Shown piece by piece: positions 1-9,784 of a stretch of 64,000 bases of DNA; positions within the stretch are counted from its first letter, which is position 1, and every line of letters begins with the position of its first letter. Location: contig NC_009901.1 of the NCBI RefSeq assembly GCF_000018285.1, positions 2,169,001 to 2,233,000 on the forward strand, read 5' to 3'. The stretch is from Shewanella pealeana ATCC 700345 (GTDB lineage Bacteria; Pseudomonadota; Gammaproteobacteria; Enterobacterales; Shewanellaceae). Under the pieces are notes generated by a model. It did not search any database and was not told the DNA's origin. It saw only the letters and a list, made by a program, of their open reading frames with translations. The translations under genes and the position numbers were made by a program.

Positions 1-2953
1 TTGAGAAGGTGAGGCCACCGATAATGGCAATCGCCATCGGTGAATATGACGGGCCGCCGCCTCCGAGTTGGGTATCTCCCATGGCAAGTGGCACTAGACC
101 AAGTACAGTCGTACCTACTGTCATCAGCACCGGACGCAATCGGGTATAACACACGGCGCTGATGGTGTCAGATAGCTTGTCTAGCTCGGGTGAAAGCTGA
201 TTTATCTGATCAACCAATACAATGCCGTTATTGACCACAATTCCCATCAAAATCAAAATACCTATCATCGCCATAATTGACATAGGTGTGCCGGTAAACA
301 GCAGTGCCCAGAACACGCCGGTAATAGAGAACAGAATCGAGGTGATAATCGCCGTTGGTAATAGTAGTGACTCAAACAGCGCCGCCATGACGATATAGAT
401 CATCGCAATGGCCAATATCATATTGGTTGCCATCACCGCTTCATCTTCGTCTTGCTTTTGAAAACCGCCTCTAAGTGAGTAACCATAACCGGCTGGGAAG
501 TTAATGTTTTCCATCACTTGGGTGATTTTGTCCTGAGCTTCCTCTGTTGTCAGCTCGTCTAAGTTGGCCCCAATCGATAATGCGGTTTGTCTGTCGTAAT
601 GCCTAATGGTGTCAAATCTTGGCAAAATTTCGATTTTGGCTAAGCTGTCTAAGGTATAAACGCGGTTATCAATTCTGATCACTGGTAGCTGCTTTAACTT
701 TTCAAGTGACAGTCGCCACTGTTGCTCAAAGGCCATCTCGATGCGCAGCTCTCCACTGGGATCGTGACGAAATGAGCGTAAGGGGCTACCTCTAAGGGCC
801 ATAGAGATGCTTGAGGCGATTTCATTGAGTTTTAAGTCCAGTCTGGCCGCCATCTGGCGGTCGATACGGATCACCACCTCTTGCTGCGCACCATTTAGCT
901 CTGAGCGTACATCGGTAAGGCCATCAATATTGCTCAGCAGAGGGATAACTTGCTCACTAAGGTGAATTAACTCTGTAGTCGAGCGTCCGGTAAGCGACAC
1001 CCGTACCCCATTGTTTTCCCCACCCCAACCAAATTGCGGCTTAGCAATGGCAAATTTGGGGAAGCCTTCACGTATGGTTTTCTTAAGTGCCTTCATATCG
1101 ACTTCGGTATCTTCTTTTAAAATCAGAGTCGATTGACCTCTATCGGCAGCAAAATAGCTGTATACCGAGTCAATTTGGAACTCGTCCTTATTGGCATAAA
1201 GGTAGGTTTCCATGCGAGTTATCATCGCCTCGGTAACATCTAAGCTATGGCGGCCCTCGACTTGGTAGTTGATATACAAGCGGTTATTGCCTTCACCGTC
1301 GGACTGATCTTGCTTCACCATGCTCAGTGGTAGCGCCGTCGAAGCTAGAATAACAATGGCTAGTACGCCTGAAATACGCGGGTGCGCCAATATCCAGTTG
1401 AGGCTAGTTTGGTATCTCGCTTGAAGCTGACTCTTTTTAGGCGCCTTCTTTTGGCTAAAGCTCATCCTACTGAGCATTAACGGCAATAGGGTCTTAGCGA
1501 CCAACAAAGAGGCGGCAAGGGAGATACAGATGGCGATGGCCACATGTTCTAAGAAGATGGTCAGCTCGACTTTTACACCAAAGATATTGGGCAAAAACAC
1601 AATGGCAGTCGTTAGTGTGCCAGCAAGCACGGCAAGCGAGACTTTATCGACGCCGCGAAGAATGGCGCTGCTATTTATCTTGGCCACTCCCACTTCTTGT
1701 ACTGAGCCATCTGCTATTTGAGCCTGTTTCTGCTGCAGCACGCTTTCGGTGACCACCACGGCATTATCAATTAGCATACCGACGGCTAGCAATAGTCCCA
1801 TCATCGACAAGATATTAAGGCTATAACCTAAAAAGTACATGGCGGCCAGAGTCATACAGATGGCGATAGGCACTGATGAGACGATAACTAAGGTCATCTT
1901 CAGATCCCGCAGGAACAGATATAAGACCACAAACGAGAGCAGGGCACCGATAAGTCCGGCTGTGAGCAAGTCGCGCAGCGAAGAAGTTACGCCGTAGGCC
2001 TGATCTTCCATAACAAACAGCTTAATGCCTTCAAACTGTGAGTCACGCTTAGCCTCATCAATGACCTTCATCACCCGCTGTGAAACATCGACAAGGTTGG
2101 CCCCAGACTCCTTAAACACATCTAAGCCAACTGCGTAGTTTTGATCTAAGTGACGGCCATCTAATCGTTCAGGCAGTGAAAAACTGACATTAGCGATATC
2201 ACCTAAGGTGATCCCTGGAGCTAAGACCAATGCGGTAATATCATCTAGGTTTCTAAATTCGCCCTTCGGTGATACTTGATAGACGCGAGAGTCAGTTTTA
2301 AGCACACCCGCATTGATGACAAAGTTTTCTTGTTGCAGTCGTCTGTTTAGCGATTGTACTGAAATATTGCTGGCAGAAAGCTTGTCTGCATTAATGCGGA
2401 TCTCTATCTGCTTCTGCTCAACGCCATAAAGGGTGACTTGCGATACACCTTCCACACGCTCAAGCGGCTTTTTGAGCTGTTTATCTAGCAAATCAAAAGC
2501 GCTTGAAAGCTCACGGTCGCTTGAAATTCGTAAATTGAGCACTGGCATATCAGCTGTGCTGAATTGGCGGATGAATACTCGCTCCACATCCTTAGGTAGT
2601 AAGTGGCGCACCGCATCGATTTTCTCTCGTGCTTCTAGGCTTTTAGTGGCAACGTTTTGTCCCCACTTCATCCTTAAATCGATTTCGGCGCCATTTTGCG
2701 AGGAACTCGAACGCAGCTCCTCGATGCCGCCCATAGTGGCTAGCGACTCCTCCAATACGTTGGTAATGTCACGCTCCACCTCTGCAGGTGTTGAGCCCTT
2801 ATAGGGCACCTCTACAATCACCTGAGGAATATCGATGCCAGGAAACATCTCTAGTGGCAATAATCTACTCGAGGCGAGGCCAAATAGTAGTATTGCCACA
2901 AAGAACATGGTGGTGGTAACGGGTCTTGCTAAGGCAAAGCGGGTGATATTCAT
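1..2953 (-). CDS. RND efflux permease, second subunit (3' end cut by window edge)
   Basis: Inner-membrane proton/substrate antiporter of the resistance-nodulation-division family. About 984 codons are visible and the C-terminus lies outside the window. The N-terminus begins MNITRFALARPVTTTMFF, a typical first transmembrane helix, followed by a periplasmic porter region and the TM2-TM6 block. The TM4 segment reads AVGMLIDNAVVVTES: one Asp of the usual Asp-Asp proton relay pair is present and the second is Asn. The second half begins around residue 520 and contains a second porter region and late helices (GILILMGIVVNNGIVLVDQ). The start codon overlaps the stop of the upstream permease gene (ATGA), implying translational coupling. 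Two different permeases with one adaptor suggest a heteromeric pump of the MdtABC type; the substrate cannot be told from sequence. Confidence 0.93.
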   Translation of the reverse strand, partial: MNITRFALARPVTTTMFFVAILLFGLASSRLLPLEMFPGIDIPQVIVEVPYKGSTPAEVERDITNVLEESLATMGGIEELRSSSSQNGAEIDLRMKWGQNVATKSLEAREKIDAVRHLLPKDVERVFIRQFSTADMPVLNLRISSDRELSSAFDLLDKQLKKPLERVEGVSQVTLYGVEQKQIEIRINADKLSASNISVQSLNRRLQQENFVINAGVLKTDSRVYQVSPKGEFRNLDDITALVLAPGITLGDIANVSFSLPERLDGRHLDQNYAVGLDVFKESGANLVDVSQRVMKVIDEAKRDSQFEGIKLFVMEDQAYGVTSSLRDLLTAGLIGALLSFVVLYLFLRDLKMTLVIVSSVPIAICMTLAAMYFLGYSLNILSMMGLLLAVGMLIDNAVVVTESVLQQKQAQIADGSVQEVGVAKINSSAILRGVDKVSLAVLAGTLTTAIVFLPNIFGVKVELTIFLEHVAIAICISLAASLLVAKTLLPLMLSRMSFSQKKAPKKSQLQARYQTSLNWILAHPRISGVLAIVILASTALPLSMVKQDQSDGEGNNRLYINYQVEGRHSLDVTEAMITRMETYLYANKDEFQIDSVYSYFAADRGQSTLILKEDTEVDMKALKKTIREGFPKFAIAKPQFGWGGENNGVRVSLTGRSTTELIHLSEQVIPLLSNIDGLTDVRSELNGAQQEVVIRIDRQMAARLDLKLNEIASSISMALRGSPLRSFRHDPSGELRIEMAFEQQWRLSLEKLKQLPVIRIDNRVYTLDSLAKIEILPRFDTIRHYDRQTALSIGANLDELTTEEAQDKITQVMENINFPAGYGYSLRGGFQKQDEDEAVMATNMILAIAMIYIVMAALFESLLLPTAIITSILFSITGVFWALLFTGTPMSIMAMIGILILMGIVVNNGIVLVDQINQLSPELDKLSDTISAVCYTRLRPVLMTVGTTVLGLVPLAMGDTQLGGGGPSYSPMAIAIIGGLTFS

Positions 2954-5900
2954 GCTTGGCCTCCTTCAAGAGTTGGCTTGTTGATTAAAGAGGTTTCACT
3001 GATATTTTTATCTGATTGTTTTCTCTCAAATTCTTTTCTATCAAAGAGGGCATAAAGTACTGGGATCACCACCAGTGTTAGCAAAGTAGATAATGACAGC
3101 CCGAATATGACGGTTATCGCCATTGGGGCTCTGACTTCACTACCGTCGCCGAGCCCTAGAGCCATAGGAGACAGGCCAAGCGCCGTGGTCATGGTGGTCA
3201 TGATTATCGGACGTAGACGGGATTTCGCCGCATTTGAGATAGCGGTGATTTTCTCTTCGCCGTCTTGACGAAGTTGGTTAATTCTATCTACTAATACAAT
3301 GGCGTTGTTCACCACGATTCCTGCCAGCATGATGAGGCCGATAAACACCACCACACTCAGGTGTGTTTGAGTGATGAACAGGCCTAAAATACTACCACCG
3401 ACCGCCATAGGCACGGCGATTAAAATAAGCAGTGGGTGCAGCAAGGATTCAAACTGGCTGGCCATCACTAGATACACGAGGAACACCGCAAGTACTAAGG
3501 CAATTTGTAGTGACTTAAAGGAGTGCTCCATTTCCTCGTTTTGACCACCGAAGCGGGCTTGAATTGAGGTCGGCAGAGTTTGATTAGCCAAGATCTCGCG
3601 GGCGTTGAGTACGGCATCATTCAGATCACCGTATGCCAAGTTTGCAGACACAATTGCCACGCGTTGCTGGCTAATACGGTTAATCGCCGATGGACCGAGC
3701 TTTAAACTCACGTCTGCCACCGCACTGAGTGATATTGGATGGCTACTATTTGGGTTAATGATCATCGAGTCGATATCACTAATTTGATTACGCTCATCGA
3801 GCTCACTGCGAACTAAGATATCAATCTTACGGTCGCGAACCGTGTATTGGCTAGCAATGGTGCCACCAATGCGCTGGGCGATACGATTGGCAACTGTTGG
3901 TGCATCCATACCAAGCGCTGCTAATCGTTCATGGTCAAAGCGAATACTCAGCTCTGGTTGACCATCTCTTAGGCTGGTATTGATATCGGCGAAGCGATCG
4001 GAATCAGACAGGGCATCGACTAAGTTGTCAGCAGTTTGTTTAAGCTGGGCCAAATCGTAACCAACAAGTTCAATTTCAAGCGGCGTTTTAAAGCTAAACA
4101 GCTCAGGGTGCTGCACTTTTGCTTCGAGCTCTGGAATGCGCATGGCGGTGGCTCGTAGCTTATCGGCTACAGCATCAAAGGCGTTATGGTCCTGAAGAAC
4201 CACTTGCAAGCGGCCCCAGTTTTCGCCGCCTCTAGAGGTGTCGGACGTCATAAGGCCACCACTACCAGCTTGGCTATAAGCATGTTTTACATCTGTGCGA
4301 TCTTTAATCGATAGCGCAAGGGTTCGTAGCACTCGGTCTGTTTCAGACACTTCGGTTCCAGGTGGCAGTAATACTTCTACATAAAACTCACCTTGATTCA
4401 TTGGGGGAATCAGCTCCATACCTAAACGGGGAACCAGCAATGCGGCACTAGCCGTTACCATCAGCGCTATTGCTAGAGTGAGCACGCGAAACTTAAGTGC
4501 AGCCGCTAATAGCTTATGATAGAAGCGCTCTAGTTTGTGATAACCCCAGTTAAAAGCGCTGCTTATCGGGCGCATAACAAGGCCTGCCAACCAAGACAGG
4601 GTGCGGCCGAGAATAAGCACTAAGGTTAATAGTGCACTGGGTAGGTAGTTAAATAGCAATACAAATGGAAACGAGAACACAGTGGCGCTGTAATGCTTTA
4701 ACTTGGCCAGTTTTGTTTCCGGCTTGGGCTTAGCTGTTTTCTCTAAAAGTGGTGGCAGCGCTTTAAAGCCTTCACGAGACGCAAGCATTGGAATGGTCGT
4801 TAGCGCCACAAGCAAGGAGGCGAGTAAGGCGAAGGTCACGGTTAATGCTTGGTCTGAAAACAGTGCGCCAGCCACGCCGTCAACAAATACTAAGGGGACA
4901 AATACCGCAAGTGTGGTGAGCGTTGACGCGAAGATGGCGCCAGACACCTCTTTGGTGCCAGTAACTGCCGCTTCAAGCCTATTCATACCAAGGGATTTAC
5001 AGCGGTCTATGTTCTCTAATACCACGATGGCGTTATCGACCAAGAGCCCTACGGCTAAAGCTATGCCCCCGAGTGACATGATATTAAGGCTGATATCGGC
5101 AAAGTACATCATGTTAAAGGTGGCGATAACCGAAAATGGAATCGAGATTGAGATAATCAGGGTCGGAATAATGTCTCTGAGGAACAGGTAGATCACTAAC
5201 ATAGACAGCAAGCTACCGATCAGAGCCGCACTGGTGACTTCATTAACCGCGCTTTCGATAAACTCCGACTGATCGTAGATGACCTTAAGCTCGGCTTTAG
5301 GGTTATGCTGATTAAGTTTATTTAGCTCATCAGTCACTTTGCGAGCCACAGCAACGGTATTGGCATCACCTTCTTTATAGATTGCGAGCTCAATAGATTC
5401 TTTATCGCCAATGCGAGTGATGTCATTACGTTCTTTGAAGGCATCGACGATTTGTGCAACTTCAAACAGGCGTACTAAGGTTTGCTCGTCACGGAAGATC
5501 ACGATTTGGCCGAGTTCATCGAGAGAGTTAAATTGATTAAGGGTACGAACTAAATACTCCTTATCACCTTGAATCACTTTACCTGCAGAGAGGTTAATGT
5601 TCTCTTCGGCGATACGGCTACGAATAAGATCGGCACTTAAATTCAGCTGAGTGAGCTTTTGCTGATTAAGCTGAATATGCACCTCTTGCTGTAATCCCCC
5701 GGAAAGCCTAACTGCAGCAACGCCGGTTAACGATTCTAGTTGGCGCTTTAGCTCCTCTTCGGCGTAGGTACGCATCTGCTTTAACTCGGTTTCGCTCATT
5801 GTTTCAGACGTACTACCGCTGGTTTCAGGAACCGAGAGGGCTAGGCGTACGATTGGGTCGAGGTTTGGATTGAAGCGCAGTAAAAGCGGCTTCTTTACAT

Positions 5901-6258
5901 CTAGGGGCAGTTCAATGGTATCGAGTTTTTCTCGTACATCAAGACTTGCCATATCCATATCTGTGCCCCATTCAAACTCAAGCACCACATCAGACATACC
6001 TGAGCGTGAGATTGAGCTGATTTTTCTAAGGCCTTTGACTATGCCGGCAGCCTCTTCAATCGGCTTTGAGACTAGCTGTTCAACCTCTACAGGCGCCGCA
6101 CCGATATATTGAGTACGAATGGTGATGGTTGGATAGCTTAAGTCGGGTAAAAGCTTAACGGCTAGGCGGGAGAATCCCACCATGCCAAAAAGAATCACCG
6201 CAAACATAAACATCCATACTGTTACCGGTCGATTAACCGCAGTTTTTATAATAGACAT
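2950..6258 (-). CDS. RND efflux permease, first subunit
   Basis: Complete 1102-residue RND permease, slightly longer than the usual 1020-1050 residues; the extra length appears as a linker after TM6 (about residues 510-590, with a lysine/proline-rich stretch and additional hydrophobic segments). It starts MSIIKTAVNRPVTVWMF (TM1). TM4 contains GGIALAVGLLVDNAIVVLENI, again with VDN rather than VDD, a variant found in many HAE-1-like pumps. The second half repeats the architecture (VFIGLIMLAGIVVNNAIVLVDR). It lies between the adaptor gene (106-base gap) and a second permease with which it shares an ATGA overlap. Expected role: proton-driven export with an outer-membrane TolC-type channel, which is not encoded in the window. 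Substrate unknown. Confidence 0.95.
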   Translation of the reverse strand: MSIIKTAVNRPVTVWMFMFAVILFGMVGFSRLAVKLLPDLSYPTITIRTQYIGAAPVEVEQLVSKPIEEAAGIVKGLRKISSISRSGMSDVVLEFEWGTDMDMASLDVREKLDTIELPLDVKKPLLLRFNPNLDPIVRLALSVPETSGSTSETMSETELKQMRTYAEEELKRQLESLTGVAAVRLSGGLQQEVHIQLNQQKLTQLNLSADLIRSRIAEENINLSAGKVIQGDKEYLVRTLNQFNSLDELGQIVIFRDEQTLVRLFEVAQIVDAFKERNDITRIGDKESIELAIYKEGDANTVAVARKVTDELNKLNQHNPKAELKVIYDQSEFIESAVNEVTSAALIGSLLSMLVIYLFLRDIIPTLIISISIPFSVIATFNMMYFADISLNIMSLGGIALAVGLLVDNAIVVLENIDRCKSLGMNRLEAAVTGTKEVSGAIFASTLTTLAVFVPLVFVDGVAGALFSDQALTVTFALLASLLVALTTIPMLASREGFKALPPLLEKTAKPKPETKLAKLKHYSATVFSFPFVLLFNYLPSALLTLVLILGRTLSWLAGLVMRPISSAFNWGYHKLERFYHKLLAAALKFRVLTLAIALMVTASAALLVPRLGMELIPPMNQGEFYVEVLLPPGTEVSETDRVLRTLALSIKDRTDVKHAYSQAGSGGLMTSDTSRGGENWGRLQVVLQDHNAFDAVADKLRATAMRIPELEAKVQHPELFSFKTPLEIELVGYDLAQLKQTADNLVDALSDSDRFADINTSLRDGQPELSIRFDHERLAALGMDAPTVANRIAQRIGGTIASQYTVRDRKIDILVRSELDERNQISDIDSMIINPNSSHPISLSAVADVSLKLGPSAINRISQQRVAIVSANLAYGDLNDAVLNAREILANQTLPTSIQARFGGQNEEMEHSFKSLQIALVLAVFLVYLVMASQFESLLHPLLILIAVPMAVGGSILGLFITQTHLSVVVFIGLIMLAGIVVNNAIVLVDRINQLRQDGEEKITAISNAAKSRLRPIIMTTMTTALGLSPMALGLGDGSEVRAPMAITVIFGLSLSTLLTLVVIPVLYALFDRKEFERKQSDKNISETSLINKPTLEGGQA

Positions 6259-6364
6259 AGGGTGTTCCCCATTTTTTTAGTTAGCGCTAGATCTGAAAAA
6301 GTACTTAGTTCAATGGCTGATATAGCGTCGATATCTTTGATAGTAGACATGGTGAGAGCCTTAT

Positions 6365-7426
6365 CTATTTAGCTGACGCTATGTCGACAGAATTGATCAC
6401 TTCAACTAATGATTTATCTTTTAGGTTTTGCTGACCGCGGATCACAATCTGCTCACCCGGTTCGATCCCCGCGACGACTTCAACGGTATCGGCTTCACGA
6501 TAGCCAAGAGAGACGCTGCGTCGATTAGCGTTGTCACCATCAATAACGTAGAGGGCAAACTCATTGTCTTGATTGATCACTGCGTTATAAGGCACGGTAA
6601 TGACATTGTTGTGGGTATCGTACTTAAGCTCTACACGGGTAAACATGCCGGCTTTTAATGTCGCGTTTTGATTAGGGACTGAAAGGGTAACTTTAAAGGT
6701 GCCACTTTGTGAGTCAACAATCGGGCTGATGCGTAATACGCTGGCGTGTGTAGTTTGTTGGATATGTTTATTAGCGTAGATCTCGGCGTCTTGTCCTAGA
6801 CGCAGGTGCTGAAGTTGCTGCTCTGGCAGATGCACAATGCCGTAGAGCTCGTCTTGATTGACCACATAAAATAGCTCATCAAACTCTTTGGCCATATTGC
6901 CAGACTTCACAAAGCGGGTAGCCACTATGCCGTCGATAGGCGAGCGGATCATGCTTTCTTGGACATATAATGCGGCTAAATCGCGTTTTGCCATGGCAGC
7001 CTGTAGGTTGTATTCAAGCTTTGCCATCGAGTCGGCACTGAAAAACTCTTTATTACTAATTTTCTTAAGGCGATTTAATTCTTGCTCAATGATTTCGACT
7101 TCGGCTTGAGAGCGGTCTAAATCAAATTTCTGCCTTTTTGAGTCAATTACAGCCAATAGCTGACCTTTTTTAACTCTGTCACCTTCTTCAACCTCAATTG
7201 ATCGGATGAGCCCTGCGACGCGGGTAACGACTTTGGCTTCTTGAGGGGCTTCAAGTGTGGCTGTGGTGCTATAGAAAGAGGACACATCACCTTGTATTAC
7301 AGTGGCTGTTTCTACGGGGACGGCATACTTCTCTTCCTCTTTGGCTTGTTCTTCTTCGCTACAGGCTGTTAATAGTGTTGCTAGCAGTATAGATAGGATG
7401 ATGACTTTCTTATTTAACGCTTCCAT
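6365..7426 (-). CDS. RND periplasmic adaptor (membrane fusion) lipoprotein
   Basis: HlyD/AcrA-type adaptor linking the RND permeases to an outer-membrane channel. I chose the ATG at 7426 because it has an AAGG ribosome site about ten bases upstream and gives a clean lipoprotein signal (MEALNKKVIILSILLATLLTAC, lipobox Cys22); a longer frame to 7483 would bury the signal sequence. After the anchor come a lipoyl-like hairpin (RVAGLIRSIEVEEGDRVKKG, then IRSPIDGIVATRFV), an alpha-helical hairpin between them and beta-barrel and membrane-proximal domains up to GEQIVIRGQQNLKDKS. The length of 353 residues is normal. It is the first gene of the efflux operon. Confidence 0.93.
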   Translation of the reverse strand: MEALNKKVIILSILLATLLTACSEEEQAKEEEKYAVPVETATVIQGDVSSFYSTTATLEAPQEAKVVTRVAGLIRSIEVEEGDRVKKGQLLAVIDSKRQKFDLDRSQAEVEIIEQELNRLKKISNKEFFSADSMAKLEYNLQAAMAKRDLAALYVQESMIRSPIDGIVATRFVKSGNMAKEFDELFYVVNQDELYGIVHLPEQQLQHLRLGQDAEIYANKHIQQTTHASVLRISPIVDSQSGTFKVTLSVPNQNATLKAGMFTRVELKYDTHNNVITVPYNAVINQDNEFALYVIDGDNANRRSVSLGYREADTVEVVAGIEPGEQIVIRGQQNLKDKSLVEVINSVDIASAK

Positions 7427-7749
7427 GTAAGCAGACCTTAAATCAATTTTCCGATAGGCCTGATAAAGCATTAACTGTGCCAACCTTTAAAGGTTATGAA
7501 ATTCAACAGCTTAGTTCTACTGGTGTTTTTGCGTATGTATTATTTGTGATAAATGTAGCGAAAAGGTACAAATGTTGGTTTTTTTAACAAAGGTCACGAA
7601 TGCTGTCGTTAATGCATAGATAATTTTGTAAAAAGGTTAGGCTTGTAGTTTGGGCTTTATGAAGTTTGAGTGTTTTTCATTATGAATTTTATTCGGGTGT
7701 GAAACTTGAGTCATGATTGGCATCAATTCAAGTTAGAAGCTTGTGGGCA
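7427..7749. other. Gene-free leader/promoter region of the efflux operon
   Basis: No credible coding frame on either strand. AT-rich DNA that must hold the minus-strand promoter of the adaptor gene; I see no confident operator or regulator gene next to the pump. Confidence 0.5.
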
Positions 7750-7779
7750 TAAAAAAAGCACTCAGTTGAGTGCTTTTTA
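7750..7779 (-). terminator. Intrinsic terminator, distal copy
   Basis: Seven-base-pair stem GCACTCA/TGAGTGC with a two-base loop, preceded on the plus strand by an A-run that becomes a T-run on the minus strand. Similar in sequence to the two terminators at 8075 and 8374, so probably part of the same duplicated series. Confidence 0.7.
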
Positions 7780-7887
7780 CAAATTGTTTCAGCTCAGTTA
7801 AGCTCATTGGGCTCAGCTCTAAGTGACGAGCTTAGGTTGAGCCGTATTAGCTCGACTTAACTCTAGCTGACATAACTCTAGCTTGAG

Positions 7888-8070
7888 TTAATCCCGTTTA
7901 GCTAAGTCAACAAAGTCACGCTTCGCATCACCGGTATAAAGCTGGCGAGGACGGCTGATCTTATGACCTGGTTGATCAAGCATCTCTTTCCAGTGTGCAA
8001 TCCAGCTGACAGTACGCGCTAACGCGAACCATATTGGCGTGAACAGGCCGGAATATTCGATAGGGTAGAC
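7888..8070 (-). pseudogene. Duplicated 3' fragment of gltA, distal copy
   Basis: Read on the minus strand, the last roughly 45 codons before the stop match the C-terminus of the intact gltA almost perfectly (from FALARTV through [18 protein letters not shown] to the stop). Here the frame is uninterrupted: it also reads a few diverged upstream codons (YSGLFTPIW in place of TSMFTVL) before reaching a stop at the terminator side. There is no start codon, ribosome site or catalytic core, so it is a fragment and not a gene. Its stop codon lies 300 bases from that of the next copy, which lies 307 bases from the true gltA stop. Confidence 0.85.
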
Positions 8071-8074
8071 TCAA

Positions 8075-8103
8075 TAAAAAAGGCACTCAATGAGTGCCTT
8101 TTA
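8075..8103 (-). terminator. Intrinsic terminator between gltA tail copies
   Basis: Stem GGCACTC/GAGTGCC with a three-base loop, flanked by A-run and T-run so it can act in the gltA direction. Nearly identical to the terminator at 8374, forming part of the duplicated unit. Confidence 0.75.
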
Positions 8104-8187
8104 GTTCTGCTTTATTTCGCTTTGCTAAGTGAGTTTATTCACGTCTTAATTTAAGTGACGAGTTTAAATTAGAGTATCAACAAGCGA

Positions 8188-8371
8188 TTAATCCCGTTTA
8201 GCTAAGTCAACAAAATCACGCTTCGCATCACCGGTATAAAGCTGACGAGGACGGCTGATCTTATGACCGGCTGAGCAAGCATCTCTTTCCAGTGTGCAAT
8301 CCAGCCGACAGTACGCGCTAACGCGAACCATATTGGCGTGAACAGGCCTGAATATTCGATTAGATAGACTC
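8188..8371 (-). pseudogene. Duplicated 3' fragment of gltA, proximal copy, frameshifted
   Basis: Second degenerate copy of the citrate synthase C-terminus on the minus strand. The terminal 33 or so codons ([18 protein letters not shown] to the stop) are in frame, but a one-base deletion near 8266-8272 relative to gltA shifts the upstream part, so the WIAHWKEML segment is out of frame. The DNA downstream of its stop also resembles the true gltA 3' untranslated region, showing that the repeated unit is about 300 bases of tail, untranslated region and terminator. Confidence 0.87.
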
Positions 8372-8373
8372 AA

Positions 8374-8402
8374 TAAAAAAGGCACTCAATGAGTGCCTTT
8401 AA
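8374..8402 (-). terminator. gltA intrinsic terminator
   Basis: Stem GGCACTC/GAGTGCC with loop AAT, A-run on one side and T-run on the other, about 95 bases past the gltA stop. This is the first terminator met by gltA transcripts. Confidence 0.8.
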
Positions 8403-8494
8403 GCTTTACTTAACTTTGTTTAATCTAGCTCTGTTAAGTCAAATATTCATGTCTTAATTTAAGTGACGAGTTTAAATTAGACATCAACAAGCGA

Positions 8495-9784
8495 TTAATC
8501 CCGTTTAGCTAAGTCAACAAAGTCACGCTTCGCATCACCGGTATAAAGCTGGCGAGGACGGCTGATCTTATGACCTGGCTGATCTAGCATCTCTTTCCAG
8601 TGAGCAATCCAGCCGACAGTACGCGCTAACGCGAACAGCACGGTGAACATACTTGTCGGAATGCCAATCGCCTTCATGATGATCCCTGAGTAGAAATCAA
8701 CATTTGGATAAAGCTTCTTAGACACGAAATACTCGTCTTCTAGTGCAATACGCTCAAGTTCCATTGCCACATCTAGAAGCGGATCGTTCACTTTAAGTTC
8801 GGCAAGGACTTCATGACACGTTTCACGCATGACTTTAGCGCGAGGGTCGAAGTTCTTGTAAACACGGTGACCGAAGCCCATTAGACGGAATGGATCTTCT
8901 TTGTCTTTAGCACGTGCAATGAACTCTGGAATACGATCGACAGTGCCAATCTCTTCCAGCATATTCAGACATGCTTCGTTAGCGCCGCCGTGAGCCGGTC
9001 CCCATAGTGATGCGATACCCGCAGCAATACATGCAAATGGGTTAGCACCTGAAGAGCCTGCTAGACGAACGGTAGAAGTCGATGCATTTTGCTCGTGATC
9101 CGCGTGTAGGATAAAGATACGATCCATTGCGCGTTCTACGATTGGGTTAACCTTGTATTCTTCACATGGTACAGCAAACATCATGCTTAAGAAGTTACCC
9201 GCATAGCTTAAGTCGTTGCGTGGGTATACAAACGGTTGACCGATTGAATACTTGTAACACATTGCTGCAATCGTTGGCATTTTTGACACCAAACGATAGG
9301 CCGCAATCTCACGGTGACGCTCGTCATTTACATCCAAAGAGTCTTGGTAAAATGCCGATAAAGCACCTGTTACACCACATAGCATTGCCATAGGATGAGC
9401 ATCAGGTCTGAAACCTGCAAAGAAAGCAGACAACTGCTCATTCACCATGGTGTGCGTTTTTACTGTGTATACGAATTCGTCGTATTGTGCTTTATTTGGA
9501 AGCTCACCATAAAGCAATAAATAACATAAATCTAAGTAATTAGATTCTACTGCCAACTGGTCGATAGGGTAACCACGGTGTAGCAGTATTCCTTGCTCTC
9601 CGTCGATATAAGTAATTGCAGATTCACAAGATCCGGTCGCTAGAAATCCTGGATCGAAAGTAAAGTAACCTTTGCTACCTAGCTTACTGATGTCGATTAC
9701 ATCAAATCCTGCCGTACCTTCTTTAATAGGCAGTTCGATTGAATCATTCCCTGGTAGTTCTAATGTGGCTATATTATCAGCCAT
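8495..9784 (-). CDS. gltA: Citrate synthase, type II
   Basis: Condenses oxaloacetate and acetyl-CoA to citrate, the first step of the TCA cycle, in the cytoplasm. The 429-residue length matches the hexameric NADH-sensitive enzymes of gammaproteobacteria. Catalytic residues are visible: His265 in HGGANEACL, His306 in GFGHRVYK and Asp363 in DFYSG, followed by the conserved C-terminus [10 protein letters not shown] and RPRQLYTG. An AAGGAG ribosome site stands just upstream of the ATG. It is divergent from sdhCDAB-sucABCD, so the shared 432-base intergenic region probably coordinates the two. Downstream are two degenerate copies of its own 3' end. Confidence 0.98.
   Translation of the reverse strand: MADNIATLELPGNDSIELPIKEGTAGFDVIDISKLGSKGYFTFDPGFLATGSCESAITYIDGEQGILLHRGYPIDQLAVESNYLDLCYLLLYGELPNKAQYDEFVYTVKTHTMVNEQLSAFFAGFRPDAHPMAMLCGVTGALSAFYQDSLDVNDERHREIAAYRLVSKMPTIAAMCYKYSIGQPFVYPRNDLSYAGNFLSMMFAVPCEEYKVNPIVERAMDRIFILHADHEQNASTSTVRLAGSSGANPFACIAAGIASLWGPAHGGANEACLNMLEEIGTVDRIPEFIARAKDKEDPFRLMGFGHRVYKNFDPRAKVMRETCHEVLAELKVNDPLLDVAMELERIALEDEYFVSKKLYPNVDFYSGIIMKAIGIPTSMFTVLFALARTVGWIAHWKEMLDQPGHKISRPRQLYTGDAKRDFVDLAKRD

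Noticed and set aside
2433..5191. Plus-strand open frames within the RND permease genes
   Set aside because: They are antisense to long, clearly homologous genes and have no similarity to known proteins.
8188..8385. 65-codon frame ending with citrate synthase C-terminus
   Set aside because: Only the last 33 or so codons match gltA; the rest is out of frame. It is a degenerate duplicate without a start signal.
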